In this document: piece after piece, positions 53,516-64,000 of the stretch | Position numbering within the stretch: the stretch's first letter is position 1 | How the letters are laid out: every line of letters begins with the position of its first letter | NCBI GenBank assembly: GCA_018136815.1 | Contig: CM030937.1 | Coordinates: 4,648,226 to 4,712,225, forward strand | DNA: 64,000 nt | Source of the DNA: Isochrysis galbana | Lineage: Eukaryota; Haptophyta; Isochrysidales; Isochrysidaceae | Direction of reading: 5' to 3' | Program-made: the position numbers and the translations under genes | The notes under the pieces: model-generated | The model's input: the letters and a program-made list of their open reading frames with translations, nothing else | The model's database searches: none | What the model was told of the DNA's origin: nothing

Positions 53516-53878
53516 CCGGCGGGTGGGGTGGGTATGGATGGGGGAAAGGAAAGCGAGGGAGGGAGCGAGCGAGGCGCGCCAGTCCGGCCGAGCGCTTGAT
53601 GGATAAAGTATGATGGATGGACAACCCAGAGTTTTGAACATTGATAGAGTATTGATGTTCTACTGGTTTAACTGTAGTCCTGCATTGTGGTGGGATCGTG
53701 GCCTTGTGCCTTGTGGCCATCGGCAACGCTTTCCCAACCCGCCCCAATATCCAATACGGATATTCGGTGTAACTAGCACATATCGGTTGCCTTTTGGCCT
53801 TTGGGCCCCAGACTACCCCCGATGGTAGCCCCCACAGCCACAGCGATGCGTAACAAGTAACAAGAAAAGGCGTATATG
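53516..53878. other. Upstream region of the glycosidase gene
   Basis: No gene. Contains TAGAGTATTGATGTTCTACTG at about 53645, a weak variant of the AGAGTACTC word seen upstream of other genes. Confidence 0.3.
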
Positions 53879-54112
53879 TTACCCCCCAGGAGCCAACGCC
53901 AACGCCCCCCGATAGCTATCGGGGGCCCCCGACCCCCGATAGCTATCGGAGGGAATTTTTTCCCGATCGCCAACAGCCCCCCCGAGAGCTACCGGGGGAC
54001 CGAGAAAATCCCCCGATAAGCTTTGTATCTTGTATCGGGGGATAGCTCCTGGGGGGTGCCGTAAGTAAGCGGACCCCCCGATATCTATCGGGGGAAGAGG
54101 AAAGAGGAAATC
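53879..54112. repeat. Second field of GATAGCTATC palindromes
   Basis: Shares the left border GTTACCCCCCAGGAGCCAAC and the order of spacers (CCCGATCGCCAACAGCCCCC, GGGGGACCGAGAAAATCCCC) with 9968-10330. One hairpin is extended by TTTGTATCTTGTATC. About six palindromic units. Confidence 0.8.
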
Positions 54113-54945
54113 CCCCGCCGCGACATCGACCTGAATGAGATCGGCGAGGTGCTGAAGGACGTGTTGCGCAAGATGTCGAAGACGCCGACCCACTACTCCA
54201 AGGGTCCAAGGGAGGACAAATATCTCGTCGAGGGGAGGGGGCAGTGCCCCCCCCCCCCCGGTAGCACTCGGACACCTGGCTCGTCAGGCACGGCGGGATT
54301 CCGGATTCCGGGACGGAAAAGTTGTGTCCAATTAGCTAGTGGGGTTGGCTAGGATATAACGACATTAATCATTAATTACTCTTTATTTATTTATTATAAT
54401 AATTCGGCTCCCGGGTCGCGCGTATCGCGTGCCTCGCTGGCGAGACATGCGTCTCGCGTTTGGTGTGTCTCTCCCTGTGTGTGTCGTGTCTCAGGTCGGC
54501 TCCTTTGTGTTGTGCAGGTTTTGCTGTTCGGCTGTGTTGCTATTGCTATATACACATATACATATACTCCACATCCATCAACGGATCAACGGGCATCGCC
54601 CTCAACCTGAACGCCCCCATCCGTAACACCGTCACATAGAGACCAGCTACAAAAAACCGACCACTTAGCGGAACAGGAGGATGTAAAGAACCTTACCGCC
54701 AGGGGCCGGGAAATCCCGCCAGCCCCAAAAACCCGGGCGCCCGAAGTAGCAAGTAGCGCAACGAGGGGAGTCGCCGCAAGGCAGGTTGGAGAGGGGAAAG
54801 GAAGGAGCGGAGGCGTGGTAGCATAGCAGAAGCACAGTCACGCGCGAGGCGAGAATTTTAAACGTTTTTTTTCAATGCTCACATGCCGCGGGCACGACTC
54901 AGATCCATTGCAAAAGCGTCCCACTGATTGATCACGTGATATCAA
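54113..54945. other. Intergenic
   Basis: AT-rich island (54360-54405) in otherwise GC-rich sequence; no gene, RNA or clear repeat recognised. Confidence 0.4.
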
Positions 54946-55720
54946 CTACATCTCGTCCTCATCAATGTTAATGTCAAGGTGTCGAGTGATCTCGTCTTCA
55001 TCAACTTCAATGTCAAGGTGTCGAGGACCAGGAGCGACAGCTCTAGCTGCAATCTCTTCAGCGCTTTGCTGATCGAGAACATCAAGGAGTTTCAGAGCTA
55101 CTCTTCGCTGCCCCTTGAACTCCAGGGAATCCACGCGGACGCGGACCTAAGTAATGACAGGTTGGGATGGGAAGCGGGCAAATTTCTCCGCGGGAGAGAC
55201 GCAATGCCGACACACAGACCCCATGCTACTGACCAAGCTATTGCTGTGCATCAGAAAGCCCACACCTTGCTCCCAATGGGACCAACCTTGCTTTCGATGT
55301 ACTCCTTCACCAGATCCTGCTCCATCCGATCAGACACGAGTGTGGAGATGTGGACAAGCCCGCGGTGTCTCACGACGCCTTGCTTGGTCAACTGGACAAA
55401 GCAGCCGAAGTTCTGAAAGACGAGGGGGAACGATGCGTGTGAAGAGCATGTTTCACTAGACAGCACATTGCCTAGCTTCCTCATGGTTTCTTTGCACTCC
55501 TCCGGCAGCATACCGTGATCTCAGCGACGCGCCCGTCCCACTCGGCCCCTTCCCATAGCTCGTCTCTGCCACCGCCACGGAACGCCTTTGGCAATCTTGC
55601 CATACAACTCGGCGGCAAAGCGGTGCGGCAGGCAACGGTCGACAGATGGATCGGCTGTGTGCCCGTAGGCAACACCAAGGCATTTGTGGCGACCATGAGT
55701 GCCATAAGGCCGGTCACCAT
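54946..55720 (-). CDS. S1-domain RNA-binding protein with N-terminal leader, three exons
   Basis: Exons on the minus strand: 55720-55514, 55412-55287, 55146-54946 (about 177 residues), both introns GT-AG and phase 0. Residues 1-16 are hydrophobic (MVTGLMALMVATNALV) and the next ~35 are Ser/Thr/Arg-rich, resembling a bipartite plastid or mitochondrial leader. A single S1 β-barrel follows: DGRVAEIT|NFGCFVQLTKQG, GLVHISTLVS, then VRVRVDSLEFKGQRRVALK. The C-terminus is acidic, with a tandem ITRHLDI-type repeat (HLDIEVDEDE, HLDINIDEDEM). Predicted to bind RNA in an organelle. The S1 domain reads correctly only after splicing, which supports the exon model. Confidence 0.7.
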
Positions 55721-56926
55721 GAAGATCGGCGCTTTGCACTCTGCCTCTTTCTCTCCCCTTTCCCTCACGCTATCCCCACCTCTGCCCCTCTGCCTGCCTT
55801 CCTACCTCGCTTGGTCTCTTTTAACCCCCCCCCACCACTCCAGGACGGGTGCGGCGAGAAGGCGACGAGGCGCACGCACTGCGCACTGCGCCTGGATGAC
55901 CGATGAGAAGAGACGGAGAGAGCAGAGAGGGAGAAAGAGGACGAGCCACTCTAGACTTAAAAAGCGAGAGCTGCAATCAGAAGAACCGTGAGGCCGTGAG
56001 GGGCCTCCCTCATACACTCACATACATATTGTCTGGAGTTTTGTAGTAGAAGGGACTCGTAGTCCCCATGTGCCTTGGTGTACAGTAGGAGTAGGGGCGC
56101 ATCATAAAGAAAACAGAGAATTTTGTCCTCTTTACTTTCCTTAGCGCTCGGCCGCGAGACCATAGGAGTTTCTTAAGCTGGGTTTCTTGCTTCTTGCGCG
56201 GTTTGCCGAGAGCTACAACAAGATGTGTGGGGTCGGTTGGGGTTTTTGGTTTTTTTGGGGATAAGATCATGGTCCTGTCGTCTTTCATTCGTCGTTTTCG
56301 TTCTCGTCCTCGCCCTCGTTCTCGTCCCTTGTCCTTAACACTCAGCCACTATCAACCTTTGCCCCAATAGCCAACAGCCCCAGTCTCTCAATCAAGCTTA
56401 ACACACGCCACTCGCCGCTCCGTCCTCCGTCCTCGCCCTCGCGACTCGCGTCCTCGCGCTCGTCCACTCCCAAGCCTCTCCTCCCGCCTCCATCCATGGA
56501 GGTGGTTGAGCCCGTAATGGCCTCTCCTCTCGCCTCTCTTGCCGCGCCTCTCGCCGAAATGGCCCCCTCCTCATCTGACTCATCTCCCATCGAGCGCCCG
56601 GCAACGCTCGATTCGTTAAGCGGCGCGCGCGCTGCCCCATGACCCTAGCCGTTTTAATGGTAGTTGAATGGGAAGTGCGGAAACCAGGGGGCGATTGAGC
56701 GATGGCGATGCAATGGTAGGCAGTGCCGTGTCCAACGCAGGTGTAAGCCCAGAATCTTCAGATTTTTTTCGTCATACGTCAAGACATAACTGCTCCCCTC
56801 GAGTTGATAGGCTTGTAACATCATCACACAACCATAGCCTTGTTCGTTTCTCCATGCTGGCCGCCCTATCTCCACTAACATGCAGGCACATCCCCAACTC
56901 TCCCTGATGAGTTATGCCCCTTAATA
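55721..56926. other. Intergenic between S1 and PAQR genes
   Basis: Holds CCACTCTAGACTTA near 55948 and a GAATCTTCAGATTTTTT copy at 56752. A 48-codon plus-strand frame (56496-56642, MEVVEPVMASPLASLAAPLA...) is possible but unsupported. No other gene seen. Confidence 0.4.
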
Positions 56927-57874
56927 TCACCCGCCATTGCTCTGCAGGGTACACTCCCAATCTTGCTTGAGCATTTGCTTCACCGAATAATCCCACGAGG
57001 CAAGGGCCAACACGATGAAAATGTGCCAAAGAGCGTGGCTCGAAAAGCAGGCAAAGCGCTGTGGGTCGATGCGCTCTGGCAACAGCGTGAGGAAGGCGGT
57101 GAGGCCGATGCCATAGGCCGCAAACATTCCGAGCAGCCCTGGAACCATGACGTAAAAATCCTCTTTCGAGGCAAATGAGCAAAAGTGACCAGTGGGTGCG
57201 AGTCCGAAGATGACGGTAGTGCAGAGCGCGCCGATGCGCAGCCAGTCTCGCCCATGATTCCCGGGCCTCGGCACTAGAGTGAGATAGAAACTAATCAGGA
57301 GGCCGGTGCACGTGACGATCGAATAAAACGTTCGAGCACTTGGGTGGCAGCGGAAGCCATATTGGAGGCCGGGCACATAGGAGCCGCCGATAGTAATGCA
57401 GATGCATGCATGGTCCAACCGCCACAGCCGCTGCGATGTCTTCTGGGGGAGAATCGGGCCGAATAGATGGGCAGTCGTGCTCGCGATTAGCACGGCCATA
57501 GCGGACAGGTGAAAAATTCCGGCTGCGGCACGGCCAGATGGTGAACCTTGTGCAGAAGTCTGCACTTCGACCAGCCGCCACACAGCCCAGGCAAATCCGC
57601 ACAGATGTGTCCATATGTTCGCCGTCTCATTGTGCCAGGTCAGCAGACCAGATAAGAGGGCTGTGAGCATGGAGCCCTGCAGCGGCCGGCGGTAGTGCGA
57701 GTAGATGTATGGATGCCTGACGTGCTCTCCCACCTCATCAGATGAGAGGAGGACTGCCTGGCCCGTAAGTGGAGAGGCGCTTGGCCCTAGCTCCCCCCGA
57801 ACCGCACGCGTACCCCGACCACTGCGTATCCGACTTTTCACCTCAACGGACATCCCCTGCCCGTGGTCTGACAC
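56927..57874 (-). CDS. PAQR / adiponectin-receptor-like seven-helix protein
   Basis: 315 residues, single exon. Member of the progestin-AdipoQ receptor / hemolysin III-related family, zinc-dependent membrane hydrolases or receptors. The N-terminal ~70 residues are cytosolic and basic. The family motifs are all present: HNETANIWTHLCGF (first helix), AVLIASTTAHLFGP, LDHACICITIGGSYVPGLQY, and SSHALWHIFIVLA near the C-terminus. The three metal-site histidines (the H of STTAH and the two of SHALWH) are conserved, consistent with ceramidase-like chemistry. Seven transmembrane segments are visible between ~68 and 305. Ligand unknown. Confidence 0.9.
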   Translation of the reverse strand: MSDHGQGMSVEVKSRIRSGRGTRAVRGELGPSASPLTGQAVLLSSDEVGEHVRHPYIYSHYRRPLQGSMLTALLSGLLTWHNETANIWTHLCGFAWAVWRLVEVQTSAQGSPSGRAAAGIFHLSAMAVLIASTTAHLFGPILPQKTSQRLWRLDHACICITIGGSYVPGLQYGFRCHPSARTFYSIVTCTGLLISFYLTLVPRPGNHGRDWLRIGALCTTVIFGLAPTGHFCSFASKEDFYVMVPGLLGMFAAYGIGLTAFLTLLPERIDPQRFACFSSHALWHIFIVLALASWDYSVKQMLKQDWECTLQSNGG

Positions 57875-58719
57875 ACCAGTCCACTCGCTTGAAGGAAGCC
57901 GACCGACCTCGTCTGCTGGCTCCTTCCTGGCGCAGCTCGCCCTGCCGTGTCCTCCCTGCCTTTCTGCAGTTCACGTAAAGAGCGACTAAATTTTGCCTGC
58001 TCCCCCGCTCCCTACTTTTTGTACTAAAATTGGTACCTTCACAGTGCACCCGGTGGCGAGTTGCCGTTCGACCCTCCAAAGTCCAAAGAGTGGGTGCGGC
58101 TATTGTTTAATACAAAATGAGGGGGTGGGCGCGACAAAAACTGAGCCTCAGATTTCACCATCATACAAGTTGCACCCGGACCAATGCCAATGCGCAAAGG
58201 GAGGATTGGCGAGTTGCGTGGTTCCGTGGTTCGACCCTCCAAATACAAATACTACTAATAAATGTAAAACGGTTATAGCCCCAGCCCAGTCCCAGCGCAT
58301 GTGCAGAGGGGGGGCCGAGAGGGGGGGATAAAACCCTCTCCATTTTCCTCGGCCGTTTTTCGCGGTGGCGGTGGCAGGTGAGCCCCCCAGGAGTTATTTC
58401 TTGGGCTTCGGAAAACGGTGAACGGTAAAAAAATCAGCCCCCCCGGGTGTTGATATGTTGTATGTTGATGTTAGTAGTAGTAGTTAGTATTAGTATATTA
58501 GTATAGTTATGAATCACTGTTTGACCTCCCTATGAATGGGTGTGTGTGTCGAGCTCTCGCGTGAAAGTATAAGTGGGTGCAGAGTCGTGGGCGCGGCGAG
58601 AATATTAGACTTTTTTTGTTTGTTTCTCTGATTCGTCCGCGTTCCATCCAATGTGGGATGTGGGCGCGCACAAGGCACAAGTAGAGAGCAGTGGCACTGC
58701 GCTGGCGGTAACATGTTAA
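57875..58719. other. Intergenic with dispersed repeat
   Basis: 58048-58165 matches 48835-48960 (GCGAGT..CGACCCTCCAAAG, ACAAAATGAGGGGG, CTCAGATTTCACC), with a second partial unit at 58180-58240. A TA-rich microsatellite lies at 58465-58507. No gene supported. Confidence 0.5.
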
Positions 58720-59212
58720 CTCTTTACTGCCGGGAGCGCAGCATGCAAATGGATGCTTCGAAGTTTCGTTTTTTGAGGTGAGAGAAGAGAGGAAGGCATG
58801 TTCAACGATATAAGCGACGCTTTCCGCAAAGAAAGAGATGATCAAATTTTTTCCGATCCCCCCCCCCTTCCCCCCCCTCCCCCTCCCCCCCCCCCCCCCT
58901 CTCCCTCCCAGTCCCACTCCGTTGCGCCGCGCCGCCCTCCCCTCAACCTCTCACACCTCTTTCTAACGTGCACACGTGGATTATTTGGTAAACTGAAGCA
59001 TCCAAATGGCTGCTTCGCCCCTGGCCCCTGGGCCTATTTTCTCCATAATTCCATACTACAATCTCGACCTATTTTGTTGAAAATGGGTGGGAATGTGGGG
59101 AAGGATGTCCCTGAGGCTCCCCCAGCACCTCATGGGCACCCGTCAAGGCGTTGGCGAGCAGGGACGAAATATGTCGTTTGAAGCATCCATTTGCATGCTC
59201 CGGCAGTAAACA
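58720..59212. mobile_element. MITE-like element upstream of RRP4
   Basis: Inverted ends of ~45 bp share TTTACTGCCGG, AGCATGCAAATGGATGCTTC and a following AA. The left arm has a six-base insertion. Both sides are bordered by GTTAA (58715-58719, 59213-59217), a candidate 5-bp target duplication. A third, degenerate copy of the arm word lies inside at 58996-59020. No coding capacity. It ends ~100 bp before the RRP4 ATG and could affect its promoter. Confidence 0.6.
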
Positions 59213-59313
59213 GTTAAAAGTTAAAAGATCGCCAGACACGCAGATGGCTACTAAGCCCCCCCCCCCCGCCTCGTGCGTCGGGCGGCCGAACGCAGGCGAC
59301 GTCCGCTTCCCCC

Positions 59314-60321
59314 ATGGACGTGCCTCGCCCCAAGCGGCCTCGATTGGGCTCGGTAGAAGAGGCGCTCTCGCACATCACGTGGGTGCCGTCGGCTTCCCTG
59401 CCCGCACTCCCCCACCGCAGCCTCCTGACCGTCGTCACGCCCGGCGAGCCTATAGCAGCTGAGCCCGGCTGTCTCCGAGGGCATGGCACCCTCATGCTCC
59501 CTGATGGCACGCTCGTGGCAACGGTAGCGGGCGTGGTTGAGCGGGTCAACAAGCTTGTGTCGGTTCGGCCTCTACGTGCACGCTACCACGGCGAGGTGGG
59601 AGACGTCGTCATAGGCCGGATCGTTGAGGTTGGTGCCAAGCGTTGGCGCGCCGACGTCAATGGCCGCCAGGATGCGATTCTGATGCTCGCCTCGATCAAC
59701 CTTCCCGGAGGCGAGCAGCGCCGGCGCACCGCCGAGGATCAGCTGAATATGCGCCAATTTTACGTCGAAAACGACTTGCTATCCGCCGAGGTGCAAGCCT
59801 TCTTCCAGGATGGTGCCATGTCATTGCACACTAGATCGCTCAAGTACGGCAAGCTCTCTGGTGGCGTGTTGGTCACAGTGGCCCCATCCTTGATGAAACG
59901 ACTGAAGCAGCACTTTCATGTGTTTGATTTTGGTGTTGCCGCAATATTTGGCATGAATGGTTATATATGGATTACGCCCGACCGCTCGGGCGGCGCAGGT
60001 GCCCGCCCTTCCGATGAACTTAATGACGTTGCACAAGGCATGCAAACGGGCGAGCCTGCTGCACCGGCAACGCGCGAGGAACGCGGTCGCGTATGCCGTG
60101 TACGCAACGCGCTGATGGCGCTGGAGGCGCGACGAGTGGCTATATCGCCGGCCACGGTGGTGTCCGTGTATGAGGCCTCGCTCAAAGCCGAGTTGACGCC
60201 ACGGCAAATGCTTCTCCCGGCAAAGATGGCTGCTATCGTTGAGCCCGCCCTTAAGGTGCATGGAGGCGGACCCTCAGCAGAATCAGATGCTGCAGGCCTA
60301 TATGCTGAGCTACAGAGATAA
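59314..60321 (+). CDS. RRP4: Exosome complex subunit RRP4 (EXOSC2)
   Basis: 335 residues, single exon. Cap subunit of the RNA exosome, which degrades and trims RNA 3'-5'. The N-terminal ECR1-type domain (~38-75) has TVVTPGEPIAAEPGCLRGHG. The S1 domain (~85-165) has RYHGEVGDVVIGRIVEVGAK and RWRADVNGRQDAILMLASIN, then NMRQFYVENDLLSAEVQAFF and MSLHTRSLKYGKLSGGVLV. The C-terminal KH domain follows (HVFDFGVAAIFGMNGYIWI). Length is slightly above the usual ~290-300 because of an insert (~225-265, GGAGARPSDELND...) in the KH part. The ATG gives the basic N-terminus (PRPKRPRLG) seen in the family. Confidence 0.95.
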   Translation: MDVPRPKRPRLGSVEEALSHITWVPSASLPALPHRSLLTVVTPGEPIAAEPGCLRGHGTLMLPDGTLVATVAGVVERVNKLVSVRPLRARYHGEVGDVVIGRIVEVGAKRWRADVNGRQDAILMLASINLPGGEQRRRTAEDQLNMRQFYVENDLLSAEVQAFFQDGAMSLHTRSLKYGKLSGGVLVTVAPSLMKRLKQHFHVFDFGVAAIFGMNGYIWITPDRSGGAGARPSDELNDVAQGMQTGEPAAPATREERGRVCRVRNALMALEARRVAISPATVVSVYEASLKAELTPRQMLLPAKMAAIVEPALKVHGGGPSAESDAAGLYAELQR

Positions 60322-61596
60322 TGCCTCTGCACTTGTGGCGTGCTGATATGATTTCACCATTTCACTCCTGGCCATGTGCGGAAGGCGGGTGTTGAATGTG
60401 CATCTACTATAGTGTACCTCCTCGACAGTGCACGGAGCATCCACCTTAAATATTGTGCACGGTACGTGTACGTGCTGACAGCAGCGACTAATGGTGTTGG
60501 CTTCCTGCGAATGAGAAAGAAGGGTCTTGAGAAAGAGGGAGATAAGGGGAAAGGGGAGAGCGACGAGGACGAAGAGGTGTCACCAAGGCACAGCTGGAGT
60601 GGCCATGGTGCACCCGCGCATGTGCATGTGCAGCGCGCGAATCCTCGTGACCTCGATATGGATAACGGAGGAGGTGTTTTTGGCTATGCGCGCAACGCTG
60701 CAGTGCCGGCGCTGTCGAGCTCATGTGTGGGGTGTCTGGGGCGTCGAGCACGTGCGTATCCTGTGCGCGGGGCTAGGGGGGAGGCCAGAGCGAGTCATTC
60801 TGCGCAATTATTGCCTATTGCCCACGCGGGGCTGGGGCTAATGGGACCCCCCAGTGGCGCTCGCGACGCCATGGGGCGCTTGAACAGTAGAGTGTGTGGG
60901 GAGTCGCCGCAAGGCGGCGGGAAGTGAGGGAGAGGAAGGGATCTAGGCGTGGCTACAGTAGGGATCCCTATAGCCACGCGCGAGGCGAGAATGTTAAAAG
61001 GTTTTTTACTAGCATGGAGATACATAGAACTAAGTTTATACTTAGTTCGCCCATGGGGGGGCACGAGCCCCCCCCTCTCTCCACTCCTCCCCCACCACAT
61101 TCCCGTCATCGAGCGCACTCTGGTCAGATTCACAATCCTCGTACGCGGCCTCGAACCCTCAAACAAAACCTCGCTAGCGCGAACTAACTAAGCAAGCCTC
61201 CCGGGGCAGAAGGCCAAAGATCAAGGACGCGCGGGACCTTAGCGCCCCGGTATTCAAAGTGAACGCTAAAGGTGCCCTCGCAACGAACACAAACCTGACT
61301 TTGGTGGCGCAAGCAATCGGCATAGCGGAAAGCGGAAAGGCTAGCCTAACCTCCCAGCACACGCCGTACGCCAGCGCCCCTCACGGCCGCACGTCACGGG
61401 CCCAATGCGCAACACAGTCCAAAAACCGCTCTTCAAGCGCCAACACCCACGAGAACAACAAGAGAAACCGACCGTCCGATGGAGCGAGAGACTCGAAAGG
61501 ATGACTCGGAAGACTCGGGGCTTGGGGGTACTCAGGGGGCTGCAGGTCACCAACAGGCACTACACGTGGAGAACAACAAGCTACCAGACAACCTGA
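60322..61596. other. Intergenic after RRP4
   Basis: No supportable gene. Contains at 61025-61095 an inverted copy of the 1930-2095 repeat: AACTAAGTTTATACTTAGTT (a perfect palindrome), then a G-run/CACGAG/C-run hairpin. Confidence 0.5.
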
Positions 61597-61850
61597 ACAA
61601 GTTCACATCTCAACAAGTTGACCTCTCAACATGTTGACCTTTCAACATGTTCACATCTCAACAAGTTGACCTCTCAACATGTTGACCTTTCAATAACATG
61701 TTCACATCTCAACAAGTTGACCTCTCAACATGTTGACCCCTCAACAAGTTGACCTCTCAACATGTTGACCTCTCAACATGTTGATCTCTCAACAAGTTGA
61801 CCTCTCAACATGTTGACCTCTCAACATGTTGACCTCTCACCGAACAAGTT
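61597..61850 (+). repeat. Tandem array of CAACATGTTGACCTCT / CAACAAGTTGACCTCT
   Basis: About fourteen 17-18-base units of TCAACATGTTGACCTCTCAA type. The palindrome CAACATGTTG alternates, not quite regularly, with the near-palindrome CAACAAGTTG; one unit carries an AATAACATG insertion. Degenerate AACAAGTTGGTT units continue to ~61950. Confidence 0.85.
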
Positions 61851-61950
61851 GGTTTTAACCACTGAACAAGTTAGCTCCACTCACCGAACAAGTTGGTTCC
61901 CGCCTGAACAAGTCGTGAACAAGTTGGTTCCACCCTCAACAATCAACAAG

Positions 61951-62628
61951 TTAATTCCAGGTAAAAATAAAACTCAACTCCTTCGATTTTCGAGACAAAA
62001 CAAAATCGGCGAACCCGAACTTGAGCCCGGGGAGAATCCGAATCAACTCGCCTGGAGCGACCACGACAAACCTAGAAGACGGTAGATAACGAAGAAGGCT
62101 CGTACTCAGGCCGAAACATTCTTGCCAAAGAGCCTGGATACAACATGGAGAGGCTTCGTCGGACTCCGAGGGGTGGTAGGTTTCAGCAGCCCCCTCCCTA
62201 TGGGTGTCAGTGAGGGCGGGCTCATGCCCGCCCTCCTCTGCGTCGGAGGGCGACGGAGGCGCGGATGGAGGCGCAGCTACGAACTCCGAAGGGTCCGCGA
62301 GGATGGTGGCTACTGCCTTGACGCGCGCAGCGGCGAGGGGTTCGGAGGTTTCGGCGAGAAGGACGGGCAGAGCGGGCAGCGGGCCCGACTCTGTGGACTT
62401 GGGACTGTGGGGCCCCTTTGACAGGTCCGGCGCGGGACGCGCGGAGGCGGATTCTTCACCTGACGGATCCGAGGTTACCACTACCTCAGATGGGAACGGA
62501 AGGGACGGAAGGGAAACGGCGAGAGGCGCGGCGGTGGTAGGGGACGGGCTCACGACGGGCTCACCCGCCTCCAGAAGGGGCAGGGAGGCGGGCTTGGGAG
62601 AGGCAGAGCGAGGCGATGAAGCAAACAT
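61951..62628 (-). CDS. Unrecognised Pro/Ser/Ala-rich ORF
   Basis: 225 codons from MFASSPRSASPKPASLPLLE to a stop in the degenerate part of the array. Low-complexity acidic/proline-rich first 150 residues, then a short ordered-looking end (CFGLSTSLLRYLPSSRFVVV). No family recognised. Composition resembles the N-terminal part of the chromovirus Gag, and the upstream minus-strand DNA is CT-rich like the LTR leader, so it could be a retroelement remnant, but I see no direct sequence match. Confidence 0.3.
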   Translation of the reverse strand: MFASSPRSASPKPASLPLLEAGEPVVSPSPTTAAPLAVSLPSLPFPSEVVVTSDPSGEESASARPAPDLSKGPHSPKSTESGPLPALPVLLAETSEPLAAARVKAVATILADPSEFVAAPPSAPPSPSDAEEGGHEPALTDTHREGAAETYHPSESDEASPCCIQALWQECFGLSTSLLRYLPSSRFVVVAPGELIRILPGLKFGFADFVLSRKSKELSFIFTWN

Positions 62629-64000
62629 AACGAGGGCGAGAGCGGGGCGGGGAAGAGTGCGGACGACGGTTGCTGAGGGATGTGTTGTAGACTGAGTGTT
62701 GTTGACGAGTAGCGAGAGCGAGAGCGGGACGAAAGCGAGAACGGACGAACGAGAACGAACGATGGGAACAAAAGAACGACTACCAAGGACAAACTGTCAC
62801 GCTCACTCAACCCTAACCCCACTTCCTCTCACTCACATTCACGTATCCTTCCCCACTCAAACAGGGAAACACGGGGAATGGGAAAACAAGGAAGAGAAGC
62901 CGACAGGAGAGCGACGGGGCGACGGGAGGGGAGCGACGGTACGACGTACGACGGAAGGGCCGATGCGATTGACAGTTACGAGGGGAGAGTTAGTAGAAGT
63001 AAGGAGGGAATCTACAAGACTGCCCGTGCCCGTGCACTGATGACAACTAGGGCGCGTGGGTAGGCTTAACCGCTGGGGAAAAACCCACGACGGCGAACAC
63101 CTGCGACGAAAACGAGGACGAGCGCGGGGGAAGACCGCGGCAAGGAGGGACCCAGGCGATCGCAAAGCACAAGGACCAGGCCTGGGAATCAGGACGCACG
63201 GGCCACAAGGAGGCGCAAACAGGCAAGGAGCGAGTGATGAGTTACGAGTGACGAGCGGCGCGTATAACGCCTATCGAGTAAAGAACGACTAACGAGTAAA
63301 GTCAAAGGCCGCGGACGAGGTCCGAGGTCGATCGCGAATGCGACAGTGTGTAGCCAAGAATCTTCAGATTTTTTTTGATGGGCGTTTTCCGGGGTTTCTA
63401 CCGCTTTACTTTGGTGTATTTCCTAGATTTCCTCAATCCTGACTTTTTCCATTGTTACACCCTTAGAAGTTAAAATAGTGTTTGACCGCCCTGCCATCAG
63501 TCGCCGTGCCCGTCATAAGCCTCCGAGCAGGCCCGACCGTCCCAATCCTACAGAATCCCCAAAGTGGAATAGAGTAGAGTACTCTAGAGAGTTTCTTCAC
63601 AGAAGATCAACTGCGATCAGATCGATGTCGTCGTCGTCGCTCATGGATGGTTGAGGCGCCGCGCTGTCGAGGTGTTGTTGGTTGATTCAAAGGGAATCAT
63701 TAGAGGGATTTTGAAGGTGCCAACGGGGTCTCAACGGGGGGGCGGGGCTCATCAGGGTTTTCTTCACTGTTGGGTGACTCTCTGTTGAGTCAATGGCCCC
63801 GCGTTGACTGTCTGGTTGAGTCGCCTCTTTCGGACCGCTCAGACCCCCTCTCGATGAATTCATTCTGTGCCTCCGAGTCCGATGCTTTCGCTTTCGAGTC
63901 GCTGTCTCGCAGTGTCCCCCCCCTCCCCCCCCCCCCCCCCCCCCCCCTCCCCCACTACTGCTAGAGTATGGTATTCCTCGCGCGGAACATTGCATGCATC
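62629..64000. other. Intergenic, low complexity
   Basis: Purine-rich GAGCGAGAACGAAC-type sequence, a GAATCTTCAGATTTTTT copy at 63358, a GAGTACTCTAGAGAG palindromic word near 63578, and a long C run at 63919-63953. No supportable gene. Confidence 0.45.

Noticed and set aside
61597..61850. CRISPR-like array
   Set aside because: Short palindromic units follow each other directly; no spacers of constant length.
63601..63648. Minus-strand 15-codon frame MSDDDDIDLIAVDLL
   Set aside because: It could be a first exon, but no donor or following exon was found.

Overview
This is nuclear DNA from a GC-rich eukaryote. Genes sit far apart on both strands and carry spliceosomal introns (mostly GT-AG, with two probable GC-AG). 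The gene set (RRP4 exosome subunit, PAQR receptor, F-box/LRR protein) is eukaryotic. Several proteins begin with signal- or transit-like N-termini (a GNAT acetyltransferase, an S1 protein, a DUF1295 protein), which fits a unicellular alga with a secondary plastid. A haptophyte-like alga is my best guess, but the sequence does not prove it. Intergenic DNA is full of homopolymers, microsatellites and short dispersed repeats.

Layout. At 0.35-9.9 kb are four host genes: a SUKH/SMI1-KNR4-like gene (-, frameshifted), a small single-pass membrane protein (-, three exons), an F-box/cysteine-type LRR protein (+, two exons) and a FAD-dependent oxidoreductase (+, intronless). At 9.9-15.4 kb is an accessory zone: a field of GATAGCTATC palindromes, a 1.15-kb retroposon-like insert with 19-bp flanking repeats, a 919-bp hAT-type non-autonomous transposon with perfect 24-bp terminal repeats and an 8-bp target duplication, an unusually AT-rich pair of virus-like ORFs, and arrays of a short minisatellite word. 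A secreted or plastid-directed GNAT gene (-) follows at 15.84-16.68 kb.

From 17.0 to 46.0 kb lies a nested mobile structure. An IS5-type (DUF4096) transposase fragment is cut by one arm of a ~340-350-bp inverted repeat (17125-17465 and 45490-45840). The minus-strand ORFs between the arms are themselves interrupted by a Ty3/gypsy chromovirus, with 1323-bp LTRs and TSD TCGTC. Its pol polyprotein carries, upstream of the protease, a phage-like DNA cytosine methyltransferase domain. This is the most interesting content of the window. The assembly shows about 12.4 kb of this element twice, on either side of a 100-N gap (32044-32143). Both copies have the same right-hand target flank, the outer LTRs are identical, and indels accumulate towards the gap in each copy. 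I therefore read this as one element duplicated by two unmerged overlapping contig ends.

The right side (46.6-60.3 kb) returns to host genes: a DUF1295/steroid-reductase-like membrane protein (+), a six-exon DUF5695-like glycosidase candidate (-), a three-exon S1-domain protein with a leader (-), a seven-helix PAQR protein (-), and RRP4/EXOSC2 (+) with a MITE-like element just upstream. The last 3.7 kb hold a tandem array built on CAACATGTTG, an unassigned proline-rich ORF, and low-complexity DNA. No rRNA, tRNA or CRISPR locus was recognised.
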